DNA from: Streptomyces sp. NBC_01689
Lineage (GTDB): Bacteria; Actinomycetota; Actinomycetes; Streptomycetales; Streptomycetaceae
Assembly (NCBI RefSeq): GCF_036250675.1
Contig: NZ_CP109592.1
Coordinates: 8,804,001 to 8,868,000 of the forward strand
DNA length: 64,000 bases
Direction of reading: 5' to 3'
Below the pieces are notes generated by a model, which saw only the letters and a program-made list of their open reading frames with translations, was not told the DNA's origin and did no database searches. Positions 7,741 to 16,440 of this stretch are shown piece after piece. Each line of letters begins with the position of its first letter. Position 1 is the first letter of the stretch. A program made the translations under genes and the position numbers.

Positions 7741-9489
7741 ATGACCGGATCCCGAACCACCCGGCGCCGTATCGCGGCGCCCGTCACCGCGGGCCTGCTC
7801 GCCGCGGGAGCCCTCGCCCTGCCCGCCCACACCGCGCACGCGGCCGGCGGCGTCGTCAAGGTCACCGGCTCGCAGGGCAACTGGCAACTGACCGTCGACG
7901 GAAACCCGTACCAGATCAAGGGCCTCACCTGGGGGCCGTCCACCGCCGACGCCGGGCGCTACCTGCCCGACCTCAAGTCGATGGGCGTCAACACCGTCCG
8001 TACCTGGGGCACCGACGCCTCCAGCAAGCCGCTCTTCGACGCGGCGGCCGCGCAGGGCATCAGGGTGATCGCCGGGTTCTGGCTGCAGCCCGGCGGCGGA
8101 CCCGGCAGCGGCGGCTGTGTGAACTACCTGACGGACACCGCCTACAAGAACCAGGTGCTCAACGAGTTCCCCCAGTGGGCCGCCACCTACAAGGACAACC
8201 CCGGTGTGCTGATGTGGAACGTCGGCAACGAGTCGGTGCTCGGGCTGCAGAACTGCTACAGCGGCGACGAACTGGAGCGCCAGCGCGACGCCTACACCAC
8301 GCTCGTCAACGACATCACCAAGAAGATCCACGCCGTCGACCCCAACCACCCGGTCACCTCGACCGACGCGTGGACGGGCGCCTGGCCCTACTACAAGAAG
8401 AACGCGCCCGACCTGGACCTGTACGCCGTCAACGCCTACAACGCCGTCTGCGACGTGAAATCGGCCTGGCAGCAGGGTGGTTACACCAAGCCCTACATCA
8501 TCACCGAGACCGGTCCGGCGGGGGAGTGGGAAGTGCCGGACGACGCCAACGGCGTCCCCGCGGAACCCACCGACCAGGCGAAGGCCGACGGCTACACCCG
8601 GGCGTGGAACTGCGTCACCGGGCACCGGGGCGTCGCACTCGGTGCCACGATGTTCCACTACGGCACCGAGTACGACTTCGGCGGCATCTGGTTCAACCTG
8701 CTGCCCGCGGGCGAGAAACGGCTGTCGTACTACGCCGTGAAGCGGGCGTACGGCGGTGACACCTCCCGCGACAACACCCCGCCGGTCATCTCCGGCCTGA
8801 CGGTCGAGGGCGACCCGGCCAAGGTGCCCGCCGGAGGTGACCTCACGCTCTCGGTCAAGGCCACCGACCCGAACGGTGACCCGATCACCTACGAGGTTCT
8901 CGACAACAGCAACTACATCGACCAGAGCAAGCAGCTGGTCTCGCTGCCTGCCACGGATCTCGGCGGCGGCAGGCTCCGGGTGACCGCCCCGGACCGGCCC
9001 GGCGTCTGGAAGATCTACGTCAAGGCCAAGGACGGCAGGGGCAACGTCGGTGTGGAGACCCGCTCCGTACGGGTGGTGCCTCCCGTCCCGAGCGGCACGA
9101 ACGTCGCTCTCGGCAGACCCGCCACCGCGTCGTCCTCCCAGACGGGCGGCGGTGACTGCCCCTGCACCGCCGCGGGGGCCGTCGACGGCAACCTCTCCAC
9201 CCGGTGGGCCAGCGACTGGAGCGACCCCCAGTGGCTCCGCGTCGACCTCGGCACGCGTACCTCGTTCCGCCACGTACAACTGGTGTGGGAGACCTCGTAC
9301 GCCAAGGCCTACACCGTGCAGACGTCGGACGACGGACAGAACTGGACCACCGTGCGCTCGGTGACCGACGGAAACGGCGGCGCCGACGATCTCGACGTCG
9401 CGGGCACCGGCCGCTATGTGCGGGTCAACGGCACCGCGCGCGGGACCGGATGGGGTTACTCCCTCTACGAGTTCGGTGTCTACCGCTGA
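7741..9489 (+). CDS. Secreted GH2/GH5-like TIM-barrel glycoside hydrolase with C-terminal F5/8C (CBM32) module
   Basis: A 582-residue protein. ATG 7741 is chosen because it gives a clean export signal (TTRRRIAAPVTAGLLAAGALALPAHTAHAA), while longer versions of this frame run through the end of the DUF1996 gene. The catalytic TIM barrel (about 35-345) carries the clan GH-A pair: acid/base E164 in WNVGNES and nucleophile E256 in IITETGP. It is followed by an Ig-like spacer (about 350-440, DNTPPVISGLTVEG...) and a discoidin/F5-8 type C module (about 450-582, ALGRPATASSSQTG...DGNLSTRWAS), a CBM32-type sugar binder. The substrate is not predictable; beta-glucan or beta-mannan type linkages are typical for the clan. 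Probably co-transcribed with the DUF1996 gene. Confidence 0.82.
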   Translation: MTGSRTTRRRIAAPVTAGLLAAGALALPAHTAHAAGGVVKVTGSQGNWQLTVDGNPYQIKGLTWGPSTADAGRYLPDLKSMGVNTVRTWGTDASSKPLFDAAAAQGIRVIAGFWLQPGGGPGSGGCVNYLTDTAYKNQVLNEFPQWAATYKDNPGVLMWNVGNESVLGLQNCYSGDELERQRDAYTTLVNDITKKIHAVDPNHPVTSTDAWTGAWPYYKKNAPDLDLYAVNAYNAVCDVKSAWQQGGYTKPYIITETGPAGEWEVPDDANGVPAEPTDQAKADGYTRAWNCVTGHRGVALGATMFHYGTEYDFGGIWFNLLPAGEKRLSYYAVKRAYGGDTSRDNTPPVISGLTVEGDPAKVPAGGDLTLSVKATDPNGDPITYEVLDNSNYIDQSKQLVSLPATDLGGGRLRVTAPDRPGVWKIYVKAKDGRGNVGVETRSVRVVPPVPSGTNVALGRPATASSSQTGGGDCPCTAAGAVDGNLSTRWASDWSDPQWLRVDLGTRTSFRHVQLVWETSYAKAYTVQTSDDGQNWTTVRSVTDGNGGADDLDVAGTGRYVRVNGTARGTGWGYSLYEFGVYR

Positions 9490-9501
9490 TTCGCGGCCGA
9501 T

Positions 9502-9519
9502 GGGAGAGCGCTCTATCCC
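9502..9519 (+). promoter_or_regulatory. LacI-type operator in front of the LacI-family regulator gene
   Basis: GGGAGAGCGCTCTATCCC shares the 13-base run GGGAGAGCGCTCT with the perfect site at 6413-6428 and lies 31 bp before the regulator's start codon. This suggests autoregulation. Confidence 0.65.
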
Positions 9520-9550
9520 GCCGCTGCACGCGGCGGTTAAGGTGCGGGGC

Positions 9551-10591
9551 ATGAGCAGACAGGCCCCCACGCTGGAGGATGTCGCGCGGGAGGCCGGTGT
9601 CTCCCGCGCGACGGTTTCCCGGGTCATCAACGGCGTCCGCAACGTCGACCCCGGCATTCAGGAAGTGGTGCGCCAGGCGGTCGAGCGGACGGGATATGCG
9701 CCCAACCGGGCCGCCAGATCACTGGTCACCCGGCGGACCCAGACGGTCGCGCTGATCGTCTCCGGCGCGGGCGACACCTCGGAGGGCGAGCAGAACGCCT
9801 TCACCGCACGGGTGTTCGCCGATCCGTTCTTCGGACGGGTCGTCGCCGGCGTGGTGGGCCATCTTCGGCCCCGCTCGATGCATCCGCTGCTGATGTTCGC
9901 CGAATCCGCCGAGGCCAGACAGCAGGTCCTGGCGGATCTCCGGCAGGGCAGCGCGGACGGCGCCCTCGTCGTCTCCACGCACGCCGACGACCCGATGCCC
10001 GCGCTGCTCGCCGACGCGGGTGTGCCCGCCGTCCTCTTCGCCCGGCCGTCACGGCCCGTCCCGCTGAGCTACGTCGACCTCGCGCACCGGGACGGGGCCC
10101 GCCAGGCCGCCGAGCATCTGCTGAGACGGGGCTGCCGGCGGATCGTCACCGTCACGGGACCGCTGCGGGTGGGCGCGAGCCAGGACCGGCTCGCCGGGTT
10201 CCGCGACACGATGGCACGCAGCGGGCATCCGTTCGTACCGGTCGCCGAGGGCGGCTTCACCCTGGACAGCGGTATGGCCGCCATGTCCGGGCTGCTGGCC
10301 GAACACCCGGACGTGGACGGGGTGTTCGCCGCCAACGACCTGATGGCCCAGGGCGCCTGCCAGGTACTGCGGGAGCAGGGCAGACGGGTGCCGGACGACG
10401 TCGCGGTGGTCGGTTTCGACGACTCCAGCGTGGCGGCGACCTGCCGGCCGGCGCTGACCACCGTGCGTCAGCCGGTCGAGGAGATGGCCTCGACGATGGC
10501 GGCCCTCCTCGACGAGCACATCCGGGGCGTGCGCACCGAACCCACCTCGGTGATCTTCGATCCGGAACTCGTGGTGAGGGAGTCCGCGTAG
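9551..10591 (+). CDS. LacI/GalR-family transcriptional repressor of the polysaccharide locus
   Basis: A 346-residue protein. ATG 9551 gives a LacI N-terminus with the helix-turn-helix immediately after it (TLEDVAREAGVSRATVSRVING, about 6-27) and hinge helix (VDPGIQEVVRQAVERTGYAPNRAARSL). The rest is a type-1 periplasmic-binding-protein-like sensor domain with the usual end motifs (GVFAANDLMAQGA, VPDDVAVVGFDDS, LTTVRQPVEEM). In this family a sugar from the target polysaccharide normally releases the repressor. Three matching palindromes nearby (6161, 6413, 9502), one in front of this gene, make it the likely regulator of the beta-helix, DUF1996 and CBM32-enzyme genes. The inducer is not predictable. 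Confidence 0.9.
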   Translation: MSRQAPTLEDVAREAGVSRATVSRVINGVRNVDPGIQEVVRQAVERTGYAPNRAARSLVTRRTQTVALIVSGAGDTSEGEQNAFTARVFADPFFGRVVAGVVGHLRPRSMHPLLMFAESAEARQQVLADLRQGSADGALVVSTHADDPMPALLADAGVPAVLFARPSRPVPLSYVDLAHRDGARQAAEHLLRRGCRRIVTVTGPLRVGASQDRLAGFRDTMARSGHPFVPVAEGGFTLDSGMAAMSGLLAEHPDVDGVFAANDLMAQGACQVLREQGRRVPDDVAVVGFDDSSVAATCRPALTTVRQPVEEMASTMAALLDEHIRGVRTEPTSVIFDPELVVRESA

Positions 10592-10851
10592 CCGCCCCGC
10601 TCGACGGGTCGTACGGCGCGGGACCGTGCGTACGGCGCGCACGGGACGGGACGGGCGGCGCGCACGGGACGGTGGCGGCCGGCGAGGGACGGCCCCTAAG
10701 CCGGGGGAAGGCGTGTTCCGGCACCGCTGTCGTGCCGGTGCCGCTCCGGGGCGTCCCGTGCCGGGGTCGTCGGCCGGATGACGGACACTGGGGCGGTCAG
10801 GTTGCGGAGCGAGCCGGCGGGGCGACCGGCCGGCGGCGGGAAGGCAGGCGC

Positions 10852-11724
10852 ATGACCCACCCGATCACCGTGGGCGTGGACGGAACACCCGAGAGCAGGG
10901 CCGCGGCGGCGTGGGCGGGCAGGGAGGCCGTCCGCCGCGGCGCGCCCCTGCGCGTGATGTCCGCGTGGCACTGGCCGCCCCACGGCGTGCTCGACGGCGC
11001 CGACCGGGACGATCACGCCCGCTGGGCCCGGGAGATGGTCCACGACATCGCCGGTACGGTCACCGCCACGCACCCGGACCTGTCGGTCACGGAGAAGGCG
11101 GTGGAGGGTCCGGCCGTGGACGCCCTGGTCGCCGAGGCGGCCGGTGCCCGCGCGCTGGTGCTCGGTTCGCGCGGCCACGGCGCGTTCGTGGGATTCCTGC
11201 TCGGTTCGGTCGGACAGCAGGTGATCGCCGAGGCCGGCTGCCCGGTCGTGCTGGTGCGCGCCGACGACCGGGCCGCGCCCGAGGCGACGGGCCGGGACAT
11301 CGTCGTCGGTCAGCAGGGCGAGCCCGACGACAGTGCGGCGGCCCTGGAGTTCGCGTTCGAGACGGCGGCGGCCCGGGGCGCCGGGGTACGGGCGGTACGA
11401 GCCTGGAGCCTGCCGCCGGTGTTCGCGTACAGCCCCGGTTCGCTGAAACTGCTCGACGAGGCCGGCGGTCTCGAACCGTACGAGACGAAGGCGCTCGCCG
11501 ACGCGCTGCGGCCCTGGCGCGAACGGTTCCCCGGCGTGCCCGTCACCCCGCACGTCGAGATGGGGAGTGCAGGCCAGGTGCTCCTGGCGCAGACCGGCCG
11601 CGCCCAGCTGATCGTGGTCGGACGGCGCGCGCACCGCTCGGCGCTGGGCGCACGGATCGGTTCCGTCGCGCACGCGGTGATCCACCACGCTCCGTGCCCG
11701 GTGGCGGTGGTCCCGCACTCCTGA
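10852..11724 (+). CDS. Tandem-domain universal stress protein
   Basis: A 290-residue cytoplasmic protein with two USP domains (about 1-138 and 148-290). The first has the ATP-binding signature G-x2-G-x9-G-S (GSRGHGAFVGFLLGS); in the second the middle glycine is replaced by Ala (GRRAHRSALGARIGS), so nucleotide binding there may be weaker. Both begin with the family's VGVDGT/VVGQQG-type strand. USPs of this type are linked to dormancy and redox stress in actinomycetes. It stands alone, with a 260-bp upstream gap of short GC-rich direct repeats (GGCGCGCACGGGACGG twice, about 10634-10672). Confidence 0.88.
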   Translation: MTHPITVGVDGTPESRAAAAWAGREAVRRGAPLRVMSAWHWPPHGVLDGADRDDHARWAREMVHDIAGTVTATHPDLSVTEKAVEGPAVDALVAEAAGARALVLGSRGHGAFVGFLLGSVGQQVIAEAGCPVVLVRADDRAAPEATGRDIVVGQQGEPDDSAAALEFAFETAAARGAGVRAVRAWSLPPVFAYSPGSLKLLDEAGGLEPYETKALADALRPWRERFPGVPVTPHVEMGSAGQVLLAQTGRAQLIVVGRRAHRSALGARIGSVAHAVIHHAPCPVAVVPHS

Positions 11725-11801
11725 GCCCCACGGCGCGCACGCCCGCCGCCCCGCCGGGTCGTCCCGTTGTCGACGGGAGTCACCGGCGAGGCGGTCGGCG
11801 G

Positions 11802-12155
11802 CTACTCGCTCCCGGCCCTGGACATCCGCAGCGCGAGGTCCTGGAGCAGATCGGCCGTCTTGATGTCGGTCTGCCCGGAGTCGTGGAGGTCGGCGAGTTC
11901 CGAGAAGAGGAAGGCGAAGGCGCCCACGAGGGAGATCGTGGCCGGCAGATAGGCGTCCGCGACCGCCTGCCCCGCCTCCGCGGGCCCGGCGTCCGCCGGT
12001 ACCTCGACACGGGGGAAGACCTCGGTGACGAGCGCACCGAGCTGTGTCTCGGTCGATTCGGCCCCGGCGTCCTCGTCCTGGGCGATCCTGCGCACCATGG
12101 CGTTGGTCTCGGTGAGCACGCCGATGGCGCGCAGGATGATCTCCGTCTGTTCCAT
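11802..12155 (-). CDS. Conserved hypothetical protein, small helical
   Basis: A 117-residue protein, ATG 12155. It looks all-alpha with no signal or membrane segment: an N-terminal helix (MEQTEIILRAIGVLTETNAMVRRIAQ), an acidic middle and a hydrophobic helix YLPATISLVGAFAFLFSELADLHD. I do not recognise a characterised family. Codon use is typical of the genome, so it is likely real. It is transcribed away from the aldo/keto reductase gene and shares its upstream region. Confidence 0.6.
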   Translation of the reverse strand: MEQTEIILRAIGVLTETNAMVRRIAQDEDAGAESTETQLGALVTEVFPRVEVPADAGPAEAGQAVADAYLPATISLVGAFAFLFSELADLHDSGQTDIKTADLLQDLALRMSRAGSE

Positions 12156-12306
12156 GCCGTGAGCCTAGACGGGCGAAGCCCCGCTGTGGCCTCGATGTTC
12201 GCGCCGCGGTGATGGACAGCGGCCGTGAACGCCCTCTTCCGAGCGGATCTCGCTCGCTGACCGCGGGTCGAGACGACGGGCGGACCGCTCGACGAGGCGG
12301 AGGGGC

Positions 12307-12337
12307 TTGACTTGAAGTGCTCTTCACGTTCCAGACT
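12307..12337 (+). promoter_or_regulatory. MerR-type promoter with 19-bp spacer upstream of the aldo/keto reductase gene
   Basis: A -35 TTGACT (12307-12312) and a -10 CAGACT (12332-12337) are separated by 19 bp, longer than usual. The spacer carries the inverted repeat TGAAG (12313-12317) / CTTCA (12322-12326). An over-long spacer with a dyad inside it is the hallmark of promoters activated by MerR-family proteins through DNA distortion. No merR gene lies in the window. Confidence 0.55.
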
Positions 12338-12373
12338 CCCGTTCGGGCCCGCGGACGCCGGGCCCGAACGGGA
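12337..12373 (+). promoter_or_regulatory. Perfect 14-bp inverted repeat overlapping the aldo/keto reductase ribosome-binding site
   Basis: TCCCGTTCGGGCCC (12337-12350) pairs with GGGCCCGAACGGGA (12360-12373) around 9 nt. The right arm covers the first half of the Shine-Dalgarno GGAGGG (12371-12376), 6 nt before ATG 12383. It could act as a DNA operator or as an RNA hairpin masking the ribosome site. The predicted start of the MerR-type promoter (about 12344) would transcribe only part of the left arm. Confidence 0.55.
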
Positions 12374-12382
12374 GGGACCATC

Positions 12383-13369
12383 ATGAAGTACCGCTCCATG
12401 GGCGCCGGTCCGGACCACCGCCGTGAGGTCAGCGTGCTCGCGCTGGGCGCGATGCTGTTCGGCTCGGTCACGGACGAGAAGACCTCCTTCGCCGTACTCG
12501 ACCGCTATGCCGAGGCCGGCGGGAACTTCGTCGACACCTCCGACAACTACGCCTTCTGGGTCGACGGAAGCCAGGGCGGCCAGAGTGAGGAACTGCTCGG
12601 ACGGTGGCGCCGCAGCCGGGGTGTCGGGGACGAGATCGTCTTCGCCACCAAGCTCGGTGCCCGGCCGCTGGCTCCCGGCACCGGCTACACCGACAACCCG
12701 GAGGGCCTGTCGGCCAAGGCGATCCGCGAGGCCTGCGAACGCAGCCGCGAGCGGCTCGGACTGGAGAGGATCGATCTGCTGTACGCGCACATCGAGGACC
12801 GGACCGTGGACATACGGGAGACGGTCGAGGCGTTCGGCGAGCTGGTGGCCGAGGGGGCCGTGGGCCTGCTCGGCGCGAGCAACCACGCCGTCTGGCGCGT
12901 CGAGCGGGCCCGCGTGGTCGCCGCGGCCGCGGGACTGCCCGGGTACGAGGTGCTGCAGTACCAGCACAGTCTGCTACGGCCCCGGACCGACCTGCCGGAC
13001 GAGCTCTTCCCGGACGGCAGCCTCGGCGGTGCGACCGGGGAACTCCTCGGCTATCTGCGCGCCGAGCCCGCCCTGACCCTGGTCGCCTACTCGCCGCTGC
13101 TGCGCGGCGCCTACGGCCGTACGGACAAGCCGCTGCCCCCGGACTACGACCACCCGGGGACACCGCCCCGGCTCGCCGCGCTCCAGGCGGTGGCGCGGGA
13201 GACCGGAGCAACCCCCAACCAGGTCGTTCTCGCCTGGCAGTTGGGCTCGGACCTGCCGGTGATCCCGCTCGTCGGGATGTCGTCCGTGGCGCAACTGGAG
13301 GAGAACCTGGCCGCCGTGGACCTGGAACTGACGCCGGAACAGCGGGAGCGTCTCGACACGGCGCACTGA
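12383..13369 (+). CDS. Aldo/keto reductase
   Basis: A 328-residue NADPH-dependent oxidoreductase with the AKR barrel. ATG 12383 follows GGAGGG. Visible motifs: N-terminal strand VSVLALGAMLFG, catalytic Asp/Tyr in NFVDTSDNYAFW, catalytic Lys in IVFATKLGA, and the His position in LLYAHIEDR. The cofactor-binding C-terminus is present (LVGMSSVAQLEENLAAVDLELTPEQRERL). The family reduces aldehydes and ketones; the substrate here is unknown. The preceding MerR-type promoter suggests induction by a toxic or redox-active compound, which is an inference. Confidence 0.9.
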   Translation: MKYRSMGAGPDHRREVSVLALGAMLFGSVTDEKTSFAVLDRYAEAGGNFVDTSDNYAFWVDGSQGGQSEELLGRWRRSRGVGDEIVFATKLGARPLAPGTGYTDNPEGLSAKAIREACERSRERLGLERIDLLYAHIEDRTVDIRETVEAFGELVAEGAVGLLGASNHAVWRVERARVVAAAAGLPGYEVLQYQHSLLRPRTDLPDELFPDGSLGGATGELLGYLRAEPALTLVAYSPLLRGAYGRTDKPLPPDYDHPGTPPRLAALQAVARETGATPNQVVLAWQLGSDLPVIPLVGMSSVAQLEENLAAVDLELTPEQRERLDTAH

Positions 13370-13451
13370 ACAGGTGAACGTGAACCGCCACCGTGCCCGG
13401 CCGCCTCCGGGGGCGGAGCGGAGCGGCGGAGCGCTTCCGTCGCCGGTGACG

Positions 13452-16004
13452 TCAGAGGCGCCGGTCGAGACGGAGCCGACGGGTCGTGAGCAACAGCGCG
13501 ATGTCGTCAGGGCGTTCGGCGGCCTGGCGCGCCTCCTCGGTGAGCAGGTCGGCCGCGCGGGACAGCGAGGAGGCGCCGGGGCGTGCGTGCGGGGTGCCCG
13601 CACCGGACAGCTTCGCGCGCACCCGCTCGATGCCGTCGTCGATGTCGGTGCCGGGCTTCTCGACCAGACCGTCCGTGTAGAGGGCGAGCACCGCGCCGGG
13701 TTCCAGACGCAGGTTCGTCACCGGATAGCGGGCGCCGGGGTCCACGCCGAGCACCACACCACCGGGCAGGTCGAGGACCTCGGCACGGCCGTCCGGATGG
13801 CGCAGCAGGGGCTGCGGATGCCCGGCGCGCGCGGCCCGGGCTTCGCCGGTCACCGGGTCGAGCCGGATGTAGCAGCAACTGGCGAACTGGCCGGGATCGA
13901 GGTCGATGAGCAGCCGGTTGGTGCCGCTCATCACCTCGTCCGGAGAATGGTCGCCGAGAGCGAACGCCCGTACGGCACTCCGTAGTTGACCCATGGTGGC
14001 GGCCGCCTGGACGCCGTGGCCCTGGACGTCGCCGATGACCAGGGCCAGTCCGTCGCCGGCCTCCACCACGTCGTACCAGTCGCCGCCCACGTCCATGCCC
14101 TCGGTACCGGGCAGATAGCGCCCCGCGGTTTCCACCTGGGGGTGCGCCGACAGCCGGTGCGGGAGCAGCGCCTCCTGCAGACCACGGGCGAGGGCGGCCT
14201 CGGTGTCGTAACGCCGCGCCCGTTCCAGGGCCTGCGCGATCAGGCCGGCGAGCGCTGTCAGTACCGCGCGCTCCTCGGTGCTGAACTCGCGTGGCCGGTC
14301 GAAGCCCAGGATGCAGGACCCGACCGGCCGGCCCGAGGCGATCAGCGGCAGGAAGACCCGCGCGCCCACCTTGGCGTCCAGGGCCATGCCCGGGTAGGTG
14401 GATTCGAGCCGGGGCATCGACTCGAAGAACAGGGCACGTCCTGAGGTGAGCGTCTCGACGCCGGGCAGTTCGGCGTCCAGCCCCACCCCGTCGAAGGGAG
14501 CCAGGAACCCTTGCGGGAAGCCGGTCTCCCAGGCCAGGTAGAGCCGCCGATCCTGCAACAGATAGATGGCGAGCCGCCGTCCGCCGAACGCGGGCAGCAG
14601 CTCGCGCATGACCACCTCGGAGACCTGACGGGCCGTCACGGCCTCGGACAGGGCGATGGCGAGGACGATCGGGTGGTACAGCCCCGCCGTGGTGACGCTC
14701 GACACCGACGTGCCGAGGACGGGGGGAGCGTCCGCCCGTCGTCCCGCGTCGAGCGGCGCCGCCTCGGCCTCGCCGGCGGTGTCGGCGATACGTCCCATCG
14801 GGATCAGCTTGCACGTCAGACCGTGGGCGCCTGAATACACCGACAGGGTAAGCCAGTTGTCCCCGCGGCCCGCCAGGGAGGTCCGGCGTCCCTCGCGCGG
14901 GCGGGCGACCTGGAAGTGCACCGGCTCCGGCGACAGCAGCGCGCCGCGCAGATGGTCCTCGTAGGACGGCTGGTCGAGCCAGGGCACGGCCTGCCACAGC
15001 GGACGCCCGAGGAGTTCGCCCTGCGGCACGCCGAGGAGTTCGGCGGCCCGCGGGTTGGCGTAGGTGATCAGGCCGAGCCGGTCGAGCGCGAACACGCCCT
15101 CCGGGAGGAGGTCGGCCGCACCGGCGGCGGCCGGTCCCGGGCCGGGGTCGACGATGGTCCCGTGGACCCGGAACGGCGGTGCGGGCACGCCGTGTCCGGC
15201 CGACAGGTGCACCATGCACAGGCCGCCGTTCATCCGCAGGGGCAGCGGATGGACGGGCGGGTGTCCGGCGGCCGTCTCGTGCAGCGCGGCCAGCAGGGCG
15301 TGCGGGTCGCCCGGGGACAGGCCGCGGGCGAGGGCCTCCGGCGTCCCGCGGAAGGCGGCCGCACCGGTTCCGAGCAGGGACCGCAACGCGTCGTCGGCGG
15401 CGACCGTGCCGCCGACCGGATCCCAGGCGAACCGTCCGGCGCACCGTGCGGTAGGACCGTCGGCGGGCGGGCGCACGCACAGCGGCTCACTGTCCCAGGC
15501 GACCTCGGAGCCGTCCTTCTCCCAGGCCGACAGAGCCGCGCCGAGGCTCTCCGCCACCGCCGTCATCCGGTCGCGGTCCGGCAGTACCTCGGTGGCGTCC
15601 GAGGCGGCGGGACGCAGCACCGTCAGGACACCGAACGCGGCCGACGAGGCCGACGAGGCCGTCACGGGCACGTACAGCGAGCCGAACTGGAAGGGCAGAC
15701 CGGCCGCGAGCTGGGGGTAGCGGCGCATCGTCTCCGTGGCGTCGGCGAGCAGCACCTCCGTGCCCTGCCGGTAGCAGTCGGCGGCGGGGAAGGGCCGGTC
15801 CAGGGGCAGCCGCCACCAGGACCGGAACAACTGGTCGGGCAGACCGGAGAGGACGGCCAGGCGCAGCAGGCCGGGCGTGGACGTGCGCAGGTACACACCC
15901 CCCGCGAAGGCGCGGGCCGCGCGGATCGCGTCCGCCACGGCCCCGCTGAGCAGGACGCCCAGGTCGTCCAGCGCCCGGTCCGCCGGCTCGGCGCTCCCAG
16001 TCAT
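13452..16004 (-). CDS. SpoIIE-type PP2C serine phosphatase with GAF and PAS sensor domains
   Basis: An 850-residue soluble signalling protein. Order: N-terminal GAF-like domain (about 10-160), a short linker domain, a PAS domain (about 300-400, VFALDRLGLITYANPRAAELLGVPQGELLGRPLW), a second GAF domain (about 440-600) and a C-terminal SpoIIE/RsbU phosphatase (about 615-845). The metal-binding aspartates are all present: GGDWYD (about 637-642), IGDVQGHG (about 658), LYTDGLVE and the final PDDIALLL. Such proteins dephosphorylate anti-anti-sigma factors. No STAS or anti-sigma gene is adjacent, so the partner is elsewhere. The gene stands alone, convergent with the aldo/keto reductase. Confidence 0.9.
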   Translation of the reverse strand: MTGSAEPADRALDDLGVLLSGAVADAIRAARAFAGGVYLRTSTPGLLRLAVLSGLPDQLFRSWWRLPLDRPFPAADCYRQGTEVLLADATETMRRYPQLAAGLPFQFGSLYVPVTASSASSAAFGVLTVLRPAASDATEVLPDRDRMTAVAESLGAALSAWEKDGSEVAWDSEPLCVRPPADGPTARCAGRFAWDPVGGTVAADDALRSLLGTGAAAFRGTPEALARGLSPGDPHALLAALHETAAGHPPVHPLPLRMNGGLCMVHLSAGHGVPAPPFRVHGTIVDPGPGPAAAGAADLLPEGVFALDRLGLITYANPRAAELLGVPQGELLGRPLWQAVPWLDQPSYEDHLRGALLSPEPVHFQVARPREGRRTSLAGRGDNWLTLSVYSGAHGLTCKLIPMGRIADTAGEAEAAPLDAGRRADAPPVLGTSVSSVTTAGLYHPIVLAIALSEAVTARQVSEVVMRELLPAFGGRRLAIYLLQDRRLYLAWETGFPQGFLAPFDGVGLDAELPGVETLTSGRALFFESMPRLESTYPGMALDAKVGARVFLPLIASGRPVGSCILGFDRPREFSTEERAVLTALAGLIAQALERARRYDTEAALARGLQEALLPHRLSAHPQVETAGRYLPGTEGMDVGGDWYDVVEAGDGLALVIGDVQGHGVQAAATMGQLRSAVRAFALGDHSPDEVMSGTNRLLIDLDPGQFASCCYIRLDPVTGEARAARAGHPQPLLRHPDGRAEVLDLPGGVVLGVDPGARYPVTNLRLEPGAVLALYTDGLVEKPGTDIDDGIERVRAKLSGAGTPHARPGASSLSRAADLLTEEARQAAERPDDIALLLTTRRLRLDRRL

Positions 16005-16285
16005 CGGTCCGTCCTCGTCCGCCTGTCATCAGGTGACCACAGCAAGAATGCGCTTCGGCGGCACGCGCCCGCACCTCGGCGTCTCCCGCGCCGCTCGCCT
16101 TTCGTTGGCCTTGGTTTCACTCAGCCGTACTTGGTTCGATCCAGCGCGAAAGATACCGTGCCCGCGCCCCCGCGAGGAGACCCGGGAGGATGTCACCGAA
16201 CGGCTCCCCGCCGATGCGGCCCGCGTCCCCCGTGTGACGGAGGGATTCCGCCACCCCCCACGACGGCGTGTGACGCGAGGGGCGC

Positions 16286-16320
16286 GGGCGGTCCGTGCCG
16301 CGAGGGGGCACGGACCGCCC
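16286..16320. terminator. Long GC hairpin in the gap between SpoIIE and LysR genes
   Basis: Perfect 14-bp stem GGGCGGTCCGTGCC (16286-16299) with 16307-16320, 7-nt loop. The 16005-16440 gap contains no gene that I can support; it holds this hairpin and a second one at 16391-16410. Confidence 0.6.
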
Positions 16321-16390
16321 GTGCCACGACGGGTCATGAGTGGCCTGCGCCCCGGTAGGTCACGGGTGGCCCGTGCCGTGGTGGGTCCCC

Positions 16391-16410
16391 CGCGTCGCGC
16401 GAGCGACGCG
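16391..16410 (-). terminator. Hairpin terminator after the LysG-like gene
   Basis: Perfect 8-bp stem CGCGTCGC / GCGACGCG with a GCGA tetraloop, about 30 bp beyond the regulator's stop codon. Confidence 0.65.
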
Positions 16411-16440
16411 CCGGGCCACGGGACGGCATCGCGCGACGGG

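Noticed and set aside
10592..10851. Repeated GGCGCGCACGGGACGG words before the USP gene as regulatory sites
   Set aside because: Two short copies in very GC-rich sequence with no symmetry; likely compositional.
16286..16410. Palindromes in the 16005-16440 gap as operators
   Set aside because: They are GC-only hairpins positioned after the regulator's stop codon, so terminators are the simpler reading.
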